From Hydractinia symbiolongicarpus (lineage: Eukaryota; Cnidaria; Hydrozoa; Anthoathecata; Hydractiniidae), in contig NC_079881.1 of NCBI RefSeq assembly GCF_029227915.1, positions 22,545,501 to 22,609,500 on the forward strand: a stretch of 64,000 nt of DNA, given 5' to 3'. This document shows, in pieces, positions 46,912 through 58,830 of the stretch. The notes under the pieces were generated by a model. The model worked only from the letters and a program-made list of their open reading frames with translations, was not told where the DNA came from and searched no databases. A program made the position numbers and the translations under genes. Numbering within the stretch: the stretch's first letter is position 1; the number at the start of each line of letters is the position of its first letter.

Positions 46912-47100
46912 TGTAATACGTAGAGCTTAAAATGCCGATGAAAAAATACATAAGATTATGCGCTTTTGATGAACTGATAAGGTGATCAAGAACATGACCA
47001 GTTTTCTCCGAAAGAAGTGAGCTGAGCATGCTTCAGGAAATTGGTCCTAATTTGGTCCCTGGTAGTTCCTAGTCACCCACGTAGGATATGACGTCAGTTT
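46912..47100 (+). repeat. R5 copy 2 followed by inverted R4 fragment
   Basis: 46912-47040 matches 26229-26370 in order. It continues directly into ATTTGGTCCCTGGTAGTTCC and CCCACGTAGGATATGACGTC, the inverse of R4. R4 and R5 may therefore be two parts of one element. Confidence 0.6.
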
Positions 47101-49594
47101 TTTTCACTGATTTCCAAGTTATTTCGTGTTTAAATTAAAAGTGCAATGCAACGATTTCATCAATCTTAATATACTTTTCGTAACGTTACTATTGTTTTAG
47201 CGTCAAAGCTTAGGAACTTACGAAACAATTTTTTATGGACTTTGTTAAAAAGAATCACAGACTGACAGGCGGAAGCTTTATATTATTATAACAGGCTAGT
47301 CAATAAGAGCAGTGGAAAAATCCAATTAGGTAAAAAAAGAAACAATGGAAAAATATATCAGTTGGATTCTGATGGAGTCTGTAGGGAACCGTCCATACAC
47401 ACAAATGCTTTCCAAAAATACTTAAACAGATACAAGAGTTTAAAATCGTGAGATTTAAAATTTTGGGTGAAAAATAGAAATAGTTTGATTTGGTAATTTT
47501 ATATTTTGTAATCAGCATTTGTTAAGGAAGACAAAATACTAGTATAACTAGATCATAACCCTGTAAGATGTCAATTTTTTTTTTTTTAAAACTGTTATAG
47601 GAGAGGTTACTATATGACCAAAATGACTGATTCTAAGTGGATTTGGTATAAATATATTTTTAAAAACAGAAAAATCGATGTAAAATGTGTATTCTCAATA
47701 TACATGTTGTTTCTACGTTTTGCCCTGCATTGTTCGTTGAGTTAGTATCTGGTGACGAACTTGGAGCATTAATTCTACTGACAATCGCGGATGATTTTAA
47801 AGAGGGATTAAAATCACAGATCAACTTTCAATTTATTTTGTCATTACAATTGTAAATCGCGAAAGTTAGTTATTTATTTTGAAATTTTCTGGAATTTAAA
47901 AATTCTAGTAATCTTAGGTTTATTAATAACTCTATTGCACATTTAAGGTATCGTCAGCTCTTATGCCATAGTGGTAATACTACCATTACTACGCTAAGAC
48001 GCTACGATAATATCTTAACATTTTGGAACGTGAAACCATCCCCAAGTTCAATATAAGCATGTTAGTAGACGTTGTAAAAGCTTCAAGTTTCAAAATCTTC
48101 GTCAATGGTTTAAAAGTCGGTCAATCTGATGATTACTTGACTGCTGTACTTATGCACTTCAACAAATTTTCTTCAATCTGATGTATCCACAAAGGTTTAA
48201 TGGGCACGGTAATAATTTTGCATTGGAGTATTGGAAATCACGATGAAGTTGCACCTATTGCAGAATGTTTAGTTATAATAATAGGTAAATTAAATTTTTG
48301 TTTATATTTTACCCGAGTATCTGTTAAACAGGTTTTCCACTAGATGGATCATTGCATGCGGAGCGGTTTATAATCTCCGTTTTTGCTCAAAATCTCAAAA
48401 ATTCGCTTAGAAATGTTTATTTAACATTTTATCTATTTATATTTTCACTAACATTAATTATCTTGTATATATAGATTTATGACATTTTTTCTAACTAATA
48501 ATATTTTTACTAAAAATTTGATCTGCGTTTTTGTTTACCTCCGTCACAGGGAATGTAAAAAAGCTAATGATCCTTGAGAACATACGAGAAATATGATTTC
48601 AGAGATGGATAACCTAAAAATGAAGTACGCAAGGGAGTCAAAATAACGCTTTTGGGAACAGCGTTATGTAAGAATGATACCCTAGTGGGGGTCAATAGGA
48701 TGTTAATAAATATAATGCGTAAGGGTTTTTTTTTTGTTTCTTCCATAAGAACTAAAACGCAGTTTCTAAAATTGAAAACTATAAGGAAGGGTCAAAATGA
48801 GGCTGTTGAGGAGTTGCCATAGGAACTCTTAAATAACTCCATGCTAAAACCAGATTTTAAATTCAAGATCACAAGATGCCCTCAACCGAAACTAAAGTTT
48901 GTAATGGGCTGGTCTACGGCTTACTGCATGCGTTGCTTTGACTGTCGATTTGCGTAGAAAATCTGGGGAATATTTGCAACATCACATCACAATAAAACTA
49001 GAAATTTTATGCAGACCATGTCCGAAATAATTGGATGTTAAACAACATGTTTTAATGAACGCCTAGCGCAATAACATTATTCTTCCGACCACGAAAAAAA
49101 GAGAGTTTTCCATCACATATATTCTCAGATTTTTGTCCTTCAAACGTACTCGGCACAAAATGGCAATTTGGCGTCAAGTTTAAACAAAGTACGCATATAC
49201 ATTGCGCTTGCTGCTCAGTTACTAAATCAGAGGGCTCTACAATTTTGCCAGCAGCCTGTTTAACTTTTTTCTCAGCAAAACAAGCGCCAAAAGCTGATTA
49301 GTTATATATGCTATAAGTTTAAAGAAACGTGTGCTCACGTTTTAGCAATTATTTTTACTGATTTTGTGTCCTCTGAGATAATGTTTCCCTTCTTACTAGC
49401 TGTTTTTTCCACATTTGTTAATCTTTTTGTTGATTGATACAGTAAAATCTGATTCACACTAACCAATAGAAAGTATCATCCTTTTTAACTAAATCATTTA
49501 TATTATGTAAATATATTTTTCTCTTTTTTAGGAAAATTAATTCTTTACATCTGTGTCAAAGTTTTGAATGTGAAAATGAAACGTTGGAGAAAGT
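47101..49594. other. long stretch without a supported gene
   Basis: AT-rich unique DNA with a T run at about 47574-47586. No coding frame with support. Confidence 0.4.
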
Positions 49595-49628
49595 CATTTC
49601 GCGAGGTTATTGATAACCTCGCGAAATG
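49595..49628. repeat. perfect 16-bp inverted repeat
   Basis: CATTTCGCGAGGTTAT, two bases (TG), then its exact reverse complement. The arms are GC-richer than the flanks and contain TCGCGA. It could extrude as a cruciform or mark an element end. Confidence 0.9.
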
Positions 49629-50299
49629 GTTTGTTTTCAGCTCGGGCTTATATTTTGTTTGACGTTATTTACAGTAGTCTCATGCAATTCCTTTTATTTA
49701 ACTCTTTATCCTTGTATACGATTTTTTGTTTCCTATGAGGAAAGAAATTGTGTCCTTCCTCTTTTTTATAGCAATCTGATCAAGAACTCCCTATACTTCT
49801 TGTTGCATGATGTTTAAGCTATAAAATAGGCTGCTTTTTGTCATTGTTTTTCTAACCGAGGCTATCAATACAAAACAGAAAGAACAAATACTAATAGTTA
49901 TTTTTTGCTAATTTAAACACGTTTATTTTGTCGTTGGTGAGTTTTAACTTACCAGAACTTATTAGAAAAGAACTAAGTATAAAATACTGCTCATCATTTT
50001 TACGTGGACAGCCTATCTCGTTTCTTTTCATCTCAATCTTTAGGTGAGTGTATTTTCCGTGACAATATTGTCTGTGTTATTAGGAACTGGAAATTACGAG
50101 TCAACATCTGAATGTCGCCAGTACCTTGCAGTACATTTATAACAATCAAATCATCACCATCTTTGATGTAGTGGAAATTGAGCATAATGAAAATTGTTGA
50201 GTGATTGTTTCCTGTGTCTTTACATAAATGGGAAGTAGGTTACATTTTTTGGTAGTTTTGTAGTTATATATATAGTTATAGTTTTGAGGCTTATTCGGG
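49629..50299. other. no gene seen
   Basis: AT-rich DNA. A 63-codon frame at 49626-49817 is Phe/Leu-rich and looks like chance. Confidence 0.4.
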
Positions 50300-50706
50300 A
50301 GTGGAGGCTTAATCGATCATTTACGGTATACAGATGTGTGACACGGTATACCTTTACTTAGCGCTTACCGTAGTGTTAACAACGGGATACAGTTTTTTGG
50401 GGAAATGGATATTATCACTATGCGGATATGGGATACGGTTTACCTATAATAAGCACTTCCTCAGGTGATGCCATTAATTTTATAACTTTCACGGAAACTT
50501 ATTTAATAAAGTATGACAGGGTAACAACGGGTTGCACTGTGCGCTTCATTCGACTAACGACATACTGCATATGTATAGTTACAACGCTCTACCTGGATGT
50601 GTGCCACAGCTTGCTGCTCTTATTAAGCGCTCCACCAAGTTTACCCCAGGATCACATAATTACTTGTAGCTTAACCCGGTGTTTCGACGCCGTGTACTGT
50701 CTATCT
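50300..50706 (+). mobile_element. diverged Helitron H1 fragment, plus orientation
   Basis: Several copies of a motif like ACGGTATACCTTTACTTAGC or GGTTTACCTATAATAAGCAC are the inverse of the GCTTAGTACAGGTAAACTGT motif in the H1 body at 53430. It ends with AACCCGGTGTTTCGACGCCG, a degraded form of the H1 hairpin CCCGGCGT-TTCG-ACGCCGGG. The CTRR end is not preserved. The 94-codon frame at 50428-50712 is read through this repeat. Confidence 0.55.
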
Positions 50707-51078
50707 TATTAAAAGTGTTACTGATATTTCTTAGCAATTTTTTAGAAACCTCATTACGGATTGAAATAATTAATTCATTTATCTTAATTTGCTAACTCAA
50801 TTAAATAAATAAATTAAATGATTAATACTATTATTTTATTACGCCATTTGGAATATGACCCCGTGATCGTAATTCTGATTTGTTATTACCAAACCTCCTT
50901 GATGGTTGCAGTATGGCGTACTTAGTTTACAAGTCCATCATAAGTTTTCAAACCCCATTGCGAAAGAATGTATTTTATTTCCAGTGAATAATGTAAGTGA
51001 TTACTATGTTTTATTATTAAAGTGTTAGTTTTTGATCCATATCTTCAAACCAACTTTACAATAGACAATGCCATTATC
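50707..51078. other. intergenic, downstream of the MS4A-like gene
   Basis: AT-rich. A reverse-strand polyadenylation word (AATAAA) lies at 51009-51014 and a closer one at 51079-51084. Confidence 0.5.
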
Positions 51079-51084
51079 TTTATT
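51079..51084 (-). terminator. polyadenylation signal candidate
   Basis: AATAAA on the minus strand 17 bp after the stop codon of the MS4A-like gene. A second one at 51009-51014 would give a longer and more usual 3' untranslated region. Confidence 0.4.
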
Positions 51085-51100
51085 TCCGTGCATTATTCAA

Positions 51101-52429
51101 TCAAAAATTATTGTAGGAATATTGTAATGCAGCGTAGCCGTTTTCGGTGGTTCCTGGAACTGGTGGGCCAATTGGAGGTCTTTGCGACATTGATCTGACA
51201 GGTGTCAAAATAAATTGCTCACCCGAGGTGCTTGTAACCAGCGTTTGGTTTTGCTGCGGTTGCGGAGCCATTGTGTTTTGGAAAACTGTATCTCGTGATG
51301 TTGCTTGAAACATCTGAGAATTTGATTCTTGTCCTAAAACAAAAAAAAAACATAAAATAATTTCGTTTATGCTTTTATTGCAAGCTTTAAATTGATCATA
51401 CACATGCGGTAGTATGACCTGTTAACCTGATAAATTACCTATGCCTGCTGCAAGTAATTTTACATTTGTTTCCAATCGCATCTAATATAAAAAAATCCCA
51501 TAACTCATTTAGTTTTCTGTCTGCCACATCTTTAGCAGCCTTTCCTACCCCTTTTCATGTTCAAATCAAGTGAGTTCAACTTGAGCAATAAAAAAGGGGA
51601 ACATGAAAGTTACCTGAAGTATACAGCTTTGTTTTGTGTAGCCATTAATAAGTTTATAAAATTTACGTTTAATACGCTAGATACTTATATTCACAAATTA
51701 ATTCAGGATGTTTTCTTTGGTTCCCTTTTTTAGGCGTAAAGATGTTGGTGAACTATTAAACTAACCTGATCTATGGCTGCAGCAGTTATAAACTTTAAAA
51801 CCATACACTGTGGCTGCAATTGAAATAGCCATCTCCAACAGGTGTAGTGCTAAAAGCAATGCATATACAACGTTTCCATAATCAGGACTCTTCCGGCAAT
51901 TTTTTGGACTACGACGGCCACATTTAGCATACATTCTAAAACCAGAAAAATTAGAAAGAATAAGAACAAAGGTTATCCCACTTTATGCGTAATATATATT
52001 ACTCACACAACTCCAGCTACTGATGTGCCAAAAGCCAAGAAAGCTAAAATAATTGATGTAATTGCGAAAGCATTAAACGTCCCGACTAATCCTTGCCCTT
52101 GTGATTTGGGACGAGTACACACAGCCAATATTCCAGTAGCAATGATCCAGAACGACGCAATAAGTGAAGTATGGTGTTGATTTATTGGAACATCCTTTAT
52201 CCGTAGTGCACCGTACATACTAACGCTGAAACCAAACGTTAGAACACCAGCGATAATTAGAACGTTGCCTATTAATAAAATGTTAAGTCTAAAACTTGTT
52301 GTGAAACCAGACTTTGTTATAATGTCAAGATTTGATGTTTCACGTAGTATACTTACCAAGTTTGGAAATAATTCGCAGACGTTTTGTTCGAAGGGCGGAG
52401 TTCACTATAGTAGGTTGTTGAGTTGTCAT
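51101..52429 (-). CDS. MS4A/CD20-like four-span membrane protein, four exons
   Basis: Exons are 52429-52357, 52268-52007, 51935-51766 and 51333-51101, with GT-AG introns (GTAAGT, GTGAGT and GTTAGT donors) and phases that match exactly. The product is 245 residues. A short cytosolic N-terminus (MTTQQPTIVNSALRTKRLRI) is followed by four membrane spans: about 25-46 (NVLIIAGVLTFGFSVSMYGA), 60-80 (SLIASFWIIATGILAVCT), 92-112 (FAITSIILAFLAFGTSVAGV) and 133-156 (VVYALLLALHLLEMAISIAA). A Gln/Pro-rich tail follows with QNQTLVTSTSGEQFIL and YAALQYSY. Four spans with both ends inside and a Pro/Gln tail match the MS4A/CD20 family, which acts in the plasma membrane as signalling or channel-associated proteins. 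Family assignment is by topology. The gene model is strong. Confidence 0.88.
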
Positions 52430-52823
52430 TGTCAAGTAAACTAAAATCACCGTATGTTTGTTAACACAAGGAAGGTAATATAGTTGGTTTTTTTACAACT
52501 TATTTTACAGGACACTTAAAGGAGTAAAGAATATACAATAACAAAAGAATTTACCTTTCCAAAATTCCTTGCTCAAATGTTTTCCTCTTACAGCTGTATT
52601 GGTATGAAAGTAGAATTATTGATTGCAATAGATTACCCTCCTTTTTAATTAGTTAAAGGTATAAAAACAACGTACTATTATGAATACAACTGCTGCAGAC
52701 GAAACTAGATTGTTATTATAATTACGCAAGTAAATAAGGTGGTTTTATATCTAATTTACTTTTCTTAGGGTAAGACAATGGACGAAACTAATTACGTAGT
52801 ATCGTCAGTGTAATTACTTTTCT
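52430..52823. other. upstream region of the MS4A-like gene
   Basis: About 390 bp between the start codon (minus strand) and repeat R1. No TATA box in the minus orientation was recognised. A TATAAAA word at about 52660 is on the plus strand. Confidence 0.4.
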
Positions 52824-53086
52824 AATTGCGGAGAGTAGTGGAGCAAGCGCAGCAAGCTGAGCGGAGCGCAGCCCATTTTCTCATTAAAGCGAAAGGTTGT
52901 ATAGGATTTCCGCGTCTCGCACCTATACATCAAAATTATCAAGCTCTTTTCCCCACGGTTTCAATTTCGTCCATTTTGGTTTTGTCTCCCACCAATTTAA
53001 TCTGGTTGTGTTTCCGTAAATTTCTAATTAGGCGAGACAACATGAATTTAAAACGGCAATGGGGAGTTTTTGTTGTTATTTAAATA
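52824..53086. repeat. dispersed repeat R1, copy 2
   Basis: Colinear with 55-300 and ended exactly at 53086 by the Helitron 3' terminus. It has an extra GC-rich block (AAGCGCAGCAAGCTGAGCGG) missing from copy 1. The 85-codon frame at 52826-53083 lies entirely inside the repeat. Confidence 0.65.
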
Positions 53087-55021
53087 CTAGCCAGGAAACC
53101 CGGCGTCGAAACGCCGGGGTAGGCTACAAATAACGGCTGTTGAATTAATAAGAACCACAAGCTGTGCGACACGGTGAGGTGGAGCTCTTTAGTACATTGT
53201 ATGCAGTATGTCATTACTGAAGTGAAGTTCATACACCATTGTAGCGTTGCAACTAACATGTTCTTTCAAAAAATACCTTTCCTGCATCAAAAGCTGAAAT
53301 AAAAACAGTGTTTACAAACCGTTGTTACTCCGTCATAGCAAAAACAATTGGTCAATATTATTTTATTTTGCGAAATAAGTTTCAGTAAACGTTAACAAAT
53401 TAATTGTGACACTCGACCGAGCGCTTAGTACAGGTAAACTGTGTCTCAAATGAGTTTAGGCTTAATATGCTCTTAAAAAAACTGTATTGCAGCATTGGTT
53501 TACAAAACACAGGATACATCCTGTCGAAAAACGCGGCTTAAGCCACAAGTAACTGTGTTACCCGGCGTTAAAAGCTGGAACCGTAACCTGTGTCACACAT
53601 TCAGGTAAAGCACTTTAGTACAGGTATATAGTATGTCGTAAATTAAGTGAAAGCTTCGTGCAGCTGAACAGAGTTGAAGAGGCGTAATACCCTTTCTCCA
53701 AAATAACTTTGACGCAACTTCGGTTTAAATAACAACACAGGAAGCAGCCCGTCGTTTCCCATTCAGCAATTTTACATTTGGGAATACACATTTATGACAA
53801 GAAAAAAGGTGTAGCTACGAAACTGCATTTTCATTGGAGGAAATGCAGTATATGTCGTGAATCGAGTAAAGCGCACACATTACAGTGTTTCGATTGCAAT
53901 GTATTGTTTTAAATATAACTTTTCTGCAACTTTAGCCGAAATGAAAACACATTTTACAACCTGTTGTTACCCCATCATAGCAAAAAAATTAGTCAATATT
54001 ATCTTATTTTGCGAATCAGTTTCAGTGGGCGCTAACAAATTAATTGTGATACTGGACTGAGCACTCAGTACAGGTAAACCGTGTCACACATGCATTATAG
54101 ACGTAATAAACTTTTTCAAAAGAACTTATCGCAACTTCAATTTAAATAAAGAACACACAAAACAGCCTGTTGCTAACAACGTGTTGAACTTTTATTGCAG
54201 GAAAACTGTGTCAGACATAAGTAAAAAAAACTTAACGGTTTAAATAAAATCACTGGAAACAGCCCGTCGTTAACACCAGACTGAACACTTAACAGGTAAA
54301 CTGTGTCATGCTTGAGCGTAGGGGTAAAACTATTTTCCAAAAATCTTTACCGCTTCGGTGTTATAAGAAATCAGAAAACAGCCTGGTGTTACCCTAGTCC
54401 AGTTAAAAAAAATTACTAAGCAATTTTATTTTGCAAAATAAATTTTCATAACAATAATAAAAGCTGCGGCCACCTGACTGTATTTAGGATAATTATTATA
54501 AGGAATGTTGTTGGTAGCCAAACTAGAGGTAGCTGAAGAGCCAGTAAGTTAGATAGCCACAACACCAAATACACATGAATAACAGTATACCAAACTGAAT
54601 AAACTTTAAAAAAAATAGAAATAAGTAAAGCTAATTGTAGCAAAATGATTAAAAATCCACATTCCTTGCCAAAATCTTAAGCGTGGTGATTGAAGATTTG
54701 TACGTGGGCAAAAAGACGTAAAAATATATTGTGTCTTAACATGTGAAAACACAAAGAAAACAAATACTACAAAATTAAAAAGCTTAGAGAAGATGAAGAG
54801 GTCAAACAAATCTGCAAACTTGACACCACCATTTCCAAACTGAAATATCCTCCGTAGCATGTTGTTTATCCGGTTCTGGCGTGATTCCGAAGTTACTCCG
54901 AAACTAAGCTGCGCCCAACTGAAAAACGGAGGTCCGTAAAAACCGGGCCCCGCGGTAATTTTCCAAAAAAAGCTGCGCGCAACCATTTTGAAAAGACAGA
55001 CTACGGCTATTATTATAGAGA
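53087..55021 (-). mobile_element. non-autonomous Helitron H1 with both termini
   Basis: On the minus strand it starts TCTCTATAATAATAGCCG after host A (position 55022). It ends with the hairpin CCCGGCGT-TTCG-ACGCCGGG, eight bases and CTAG, followed by host T (position 53086). These are textbook Helitron ends: 5' TC, a subterminal hairpin, 3' CTRR, insertion between A and T, and no target duplication. The 1,935-bp body holds diverged internal repeats, for example AAATTAATTGTGACACT at about 53398 and AAATTAATTGTGATACT at about 54036. Motifs like AGTACAGGTAAACTGTGTC occur several times. No Rep/helicase frame exists, so it must be mobilised in trans. Confidence 0.85.
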
Positions 55022-55204
55022 TGACGACTATGTGAGAAGGACCACGAGAACTTGACTGGAAGAAATACCACGAGAATTTAACTGGAAAGTTTACATTTTA
55101 TATCTATAAATCTCAGGTAGTAATATCCTTAGTTAATTCTCATAAGATATACTTTATCTTACGTTATTAACTTTTAGTGCTTGCTTTTTTTCGTTATATA
55201 TGGA
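55022..55204. other. flank of the Helitron
   Basis: AT-rich. A short near-duplication, CACGAGAACTTGACTGGAAG and then CACGAGAATTTAACTGGAAA, lies at about 55044-55090. Confidence 0.5.
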
Positions 55205-55360
55205 AACTTTGTCCAGCGTAGCTAGCTAGCTAGTAGTAAAAAAAGGTAAAGGGAGTTTTTTTATTGATTACCTAGCTAGCAACCTAGCTAGCGAGCTATC
55301 AATGTAGTAGCTACTATATCATTATTTTTTACATGCAATGAACCCCTTTTTAGTCTTTAC
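55205..55360. repeat. GCTAGC-rich segment and block shared with 368-412
   Basis: GCTAGCTAGCTAG and related words, then TATATCATTATTTTTTACAT, which matches the block at 368-412 (TATATCACTATTTTTTACAT). This and R1 copy 2 flank the Helitron, just as R1 and the block are neighbours at 55-412. Confidence 0.55.
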
Positions 55361-56484
55361 CTAGCTAATGCAAAGCTTCGAAAGATTACTTGCACCTCTT
55401 AAGGCCGCCATCAAAAATATGTTATGTTCACTCGCTTGTGGTAATACAAACCCGAGTCGACAAGTCGAAAAAAACCCGGACAAATATGTGTGAGCGCAGT
55501 TATACTGTTTTTAGTCCTGTGAACAACTTTATATTCTCCGATCGGAAAATCCTGGGAAAAATCGTACCGCCCGACCGCCTCATTTTTACAGGAACTTCAG
55601 GATGCGAACATATAACATATTATTCATGATGGCCTAGAGCTAGCTAACGGACTTATACTGATATTTTCCAGGCTATGTATTACCTGAGATATTTCTTGCC
55701 ATAGCTAGTTAGCTACCTATTTTTATAAAAGAAACCTAACCATTTGGTTGAGCCTAGATGGAGTTTCTTAAAATTTGAAAACTTGAGCCTCAAGCACTTG
55801 GACTATGGTTTTGATACACAGATATACAACTTTTTGGTTTATATACCTATTTTTTCCATTTTTAATGAGTTTGTTCAGGGATCTTTTTCTGCTTGTCGTT
55901 TGTTTCTTGAGACATTTCGTTAATTTTAGCGACAGGATTAAAAAAATTACGAATGGTCCTTGGTTTTGACTTCTTTCCTTTTTGTTAATTTTTCTTCATT
56001 GTTCGGATTGTTCCTGGGTAACAATTGTAAAATTCTGTCTAATTCTTCAACTGTTGCGGCATGCCAATCACTTATAATTTGTTCCATTATTAGGTTAAGT
56101 GTAAGTTTGCTAATTCAATTGCTTGTATCGTTCCATAAAGGCAAATTGACACGTTGCACGCGATTTCCATACCCCTTGTACTAAAGTAGAGTGTCTGTAG
56201 TGCTCACTGGTTAGTTGGACGCTGATTGTGGCACCTCCATCGATGAAAAACTTGGTCGCTCGGGAAATTTCTTTTAACAAATGGCCAACTTGAGTCTGGT
56301 TTACCTCTTCACAAAAAATTTTCATTGAAAATTTTCGCGAAAAAGCCGAAAAACCACGAAACTTTCTTCCCGCTAAAGTGTCTGACCTTAAAGTAATGTT
56401 TTCACCAGTCCTGTTTAATGAGCAGTGTTAATTGTAAAGAAAATCCTTGTAAAGGGGGAAGTTTTCTGCTATTGTGCAGAACTT
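55361..56484. other. no clear gene
   Basis: AT-rich DNA. A GC-richer patch lies around 55490-55600 (79-codon frame from 55390) and another at 56110-56325 (71-codon minus-strand frame). Neither has splice or motif support. Confidence 0.35.
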
Positions 56485-56534
56485 TTAAAGTGTTAAATAC
56501 TCTACTTCTTTTAAAGTGTTAAATACTCTACTTA
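56485..56534. repeat. 25-bp tandem duplication
   Basis: CTTTTAAAGTGTTAAATACT plus a few bases occurs twice in direct succession, just before the H1-related fragment. Confidence 0.85.
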
Positions 56535-56569
56535 GTAACCATCTGTCTTCAGTCGAGGAAGCACTTATA

Positions 56570-57720
56570 AGAGCCATAACTTGCGCCACACGATAAGGTG
56601 TAGCGCTTTAGTACAGGTATTACGTGTGTAATATATCTTCCAAAAATAACTTCACTGCAGCTTTAGCGAAAATAAAAACACAGTGTACAACCCTTTGTTA
56701 CCCCGTCAACACGTTCAGATCATTTAAATTCGTAAAAAAGTAAGAAACATCTAAAGAATCATGCGCAGGCTCAGAAAGAGAAGAAACAATTTTTTCCAAA
56801 AACATATTCTTCTCCAATAACCAAAAACTAAACAGAAAGCTCCAAAAGTCAAACAAATCAAAAATTTTTTTCATCTGCACTCAAACTCACAAGAAAACAT
56901 TTCTATAGATTTTTCTCGGGCATGAAGTATGTTTGTTCATCGGGAAAGCATGTTTTTGAAATAATTGAGTATAAGAAGAAAAAAAGAAACATTTGAAGCT
57001 GATTTCTTGAAAAAACTAAGAAACATTGAGCTTAAGCTAAATGCATGTTTCTTGTAATAAAATAAATGTGCATATATACACTGTCGCGCATCCTTACAGG
57101 AGTCCTTTCCCAAAAAAACTGTACTTTATTGTAGTCTCGGTTTAAATGAAAACACAGAAAACATTACGTCTATAACAGCGGGCTTAGCGCCTATTACAGG
57201 TAAATCGCACATGCGTTTATGCGTTATAACTTTTTTCCAAAAAGAACTTATAGCGATGGTTTACATACAAGAACACAGAAAATCGTCTGTCGTTTCCCAG
57301 TCCACCTATAATAATCACTCAGCAAATTAATTTGCAAAAATAAGTTTTAATGACAATTATAAGGTGTAGCGTTCAGCATGGGGATTATTAATTAAGAATT
57401 TTGTTGTCAACCAAACTCTGCATATGGCCACTTTCACTTTTTACTCAGTGGTTGCCACCCAGATAGCCACAACTCAACATGAAAAATAAATAAAATAAAA
57501 TTTTTAAAAAATGATGGAAACACGTGCGACTACCTAGCTGCCTTTTACAAGATGCTAAAGTTTACGTTTATATCCATAATCTTAAATTTGGTTTTTTAAG
57601 TTTTAAACATTGCTGAAAAAATAATCATATAGATCAAAGTATACAGAAAAAAAAGGTCAAAAGGAGACCAACAAACTAACACAATCACTTCTAAACCAAA
57701 ATAGCCTTCGTAGCAGGACG
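56570..57720 (-). mobile_element. Helitron H1 internal fragment
   Basis: Shares body motifs with 53087-55021: CGCCACACGATAAGGTGTAG, GCGCTTTAGTACAGGTAT and a TTCCAAAAATAACTT-type motif. A later part has AGCGCCTATTACAGGTAAAT and AATAGCCTTCGTAGCA. Neither terminal hairpin nor the TC end was found, so this is a truncated or rearranged copy. Confidence 0.6.
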
Positions 57721-58830
57721 GTGAACGGTTTTAAACAAAGTCTGTTAAACTGTGACGGTGGTTGGTAGTTGTCGGTGGTCGAGATTACGGATGATCATAT
57801 TGTTATTTTTTAATAGACAAAAGGAATATTTTTGACAACAATAGTTCGGATGAAGGATCAAGTAGTGAATATGTTTAATCTGGTGATTCAGATGGTGCGT
57901 AACTTTTAAATAATTTTTTAAACGCATTAATGAACCCTAAATCTAAAGTAAAGCTCGATCTCAGCTGATAACCAGTTAAAAATACTTATGGCACACTGAT
58001 ATAGCGTACAAATTAATATAGATTGTTTATATGTTTTAAAACAGCTGATAAAAACTACTTGCAAGTTTGTAACCGTCATGAAATACATTTTAGATTCACC
58101 CTTCAAAAAGTTTAAGGCTAGCAGTCCGAAAATGATCAACGGTAAAAATACATTTATTTAACTTTTTCCTTTACATTTTCGTGTACGCGCTTCTTAATTT
58201 CGCGCCTTTGACAATTGATGGAGAAATTATTTTCCGCACGCTTTTTATTTGCACATCCACGACAACAGGATGATAAAAACACGGTCACGTAATTTAGTGC
58301 CCAATATGTATCTATTCTTAATATAAAAGCTATGTGTCCGAAGGGGAAAGATATCTATAGATTTTCAGCATATAAGTAAGTATCATAATAAATACTAATA
58401 TGTCTTAAAAATTCGACCATCCCTGAGGAAAGACTATTAGGGTTTTCATTCCGACAAAATAATTTTATCTAATTTTATCTAGTGCCTTTTCTTTTTTTAA
58501 GCGACAAATTCACTTCTTTTTGTGCGTTTCATTTTTATAGACAAATTAGGTCTTTGCTTATTTAAAGCTACTAAGCAGGAAACACAAAGAATCTTAGCTT
58601 AGGTCAAAGCCCCGTACTCCTTTCATAATTAAAGAGCAAATAAACTTAAGAAAATTACTTGCGTAAGAAACACACCAATGAAAAACTTATTCCGGGTTTT
58701 CATACTTGCTGTTTTTAAATTTTGTTTCTTAAAAGTTAAAATTGCCTTAACACATGAAAAACATCCACAGCGTAATTTTTTATTTTTGCATGAAGTATTT
58801 TTAGTATAGTGCCATTGCTTTATTTCTAGC
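57721..58830. other. no clear gene
   Basis: AT-rich DNA. A segment after a TAATTTAG acceptor at about 58288-58372 stays open in one frame (includes NIKAMCPKGKDIYRFSAY) and ends at GTAAGT. It could be an upstream exon of the pair that follows, but its phase leads to a stop in the frame I prefer there. Confidence 0.35.

Noticed and set aside
50428-50712. 94-codon plus-strand frame with several Cys and Leu
   Set aside because: Read through a diverged Helitron copy, including its hairpin.
52826-53083. 85-codon plus-strand frame
   Set aside because: Entirely within repeat R1 and not conserved in copy 1.
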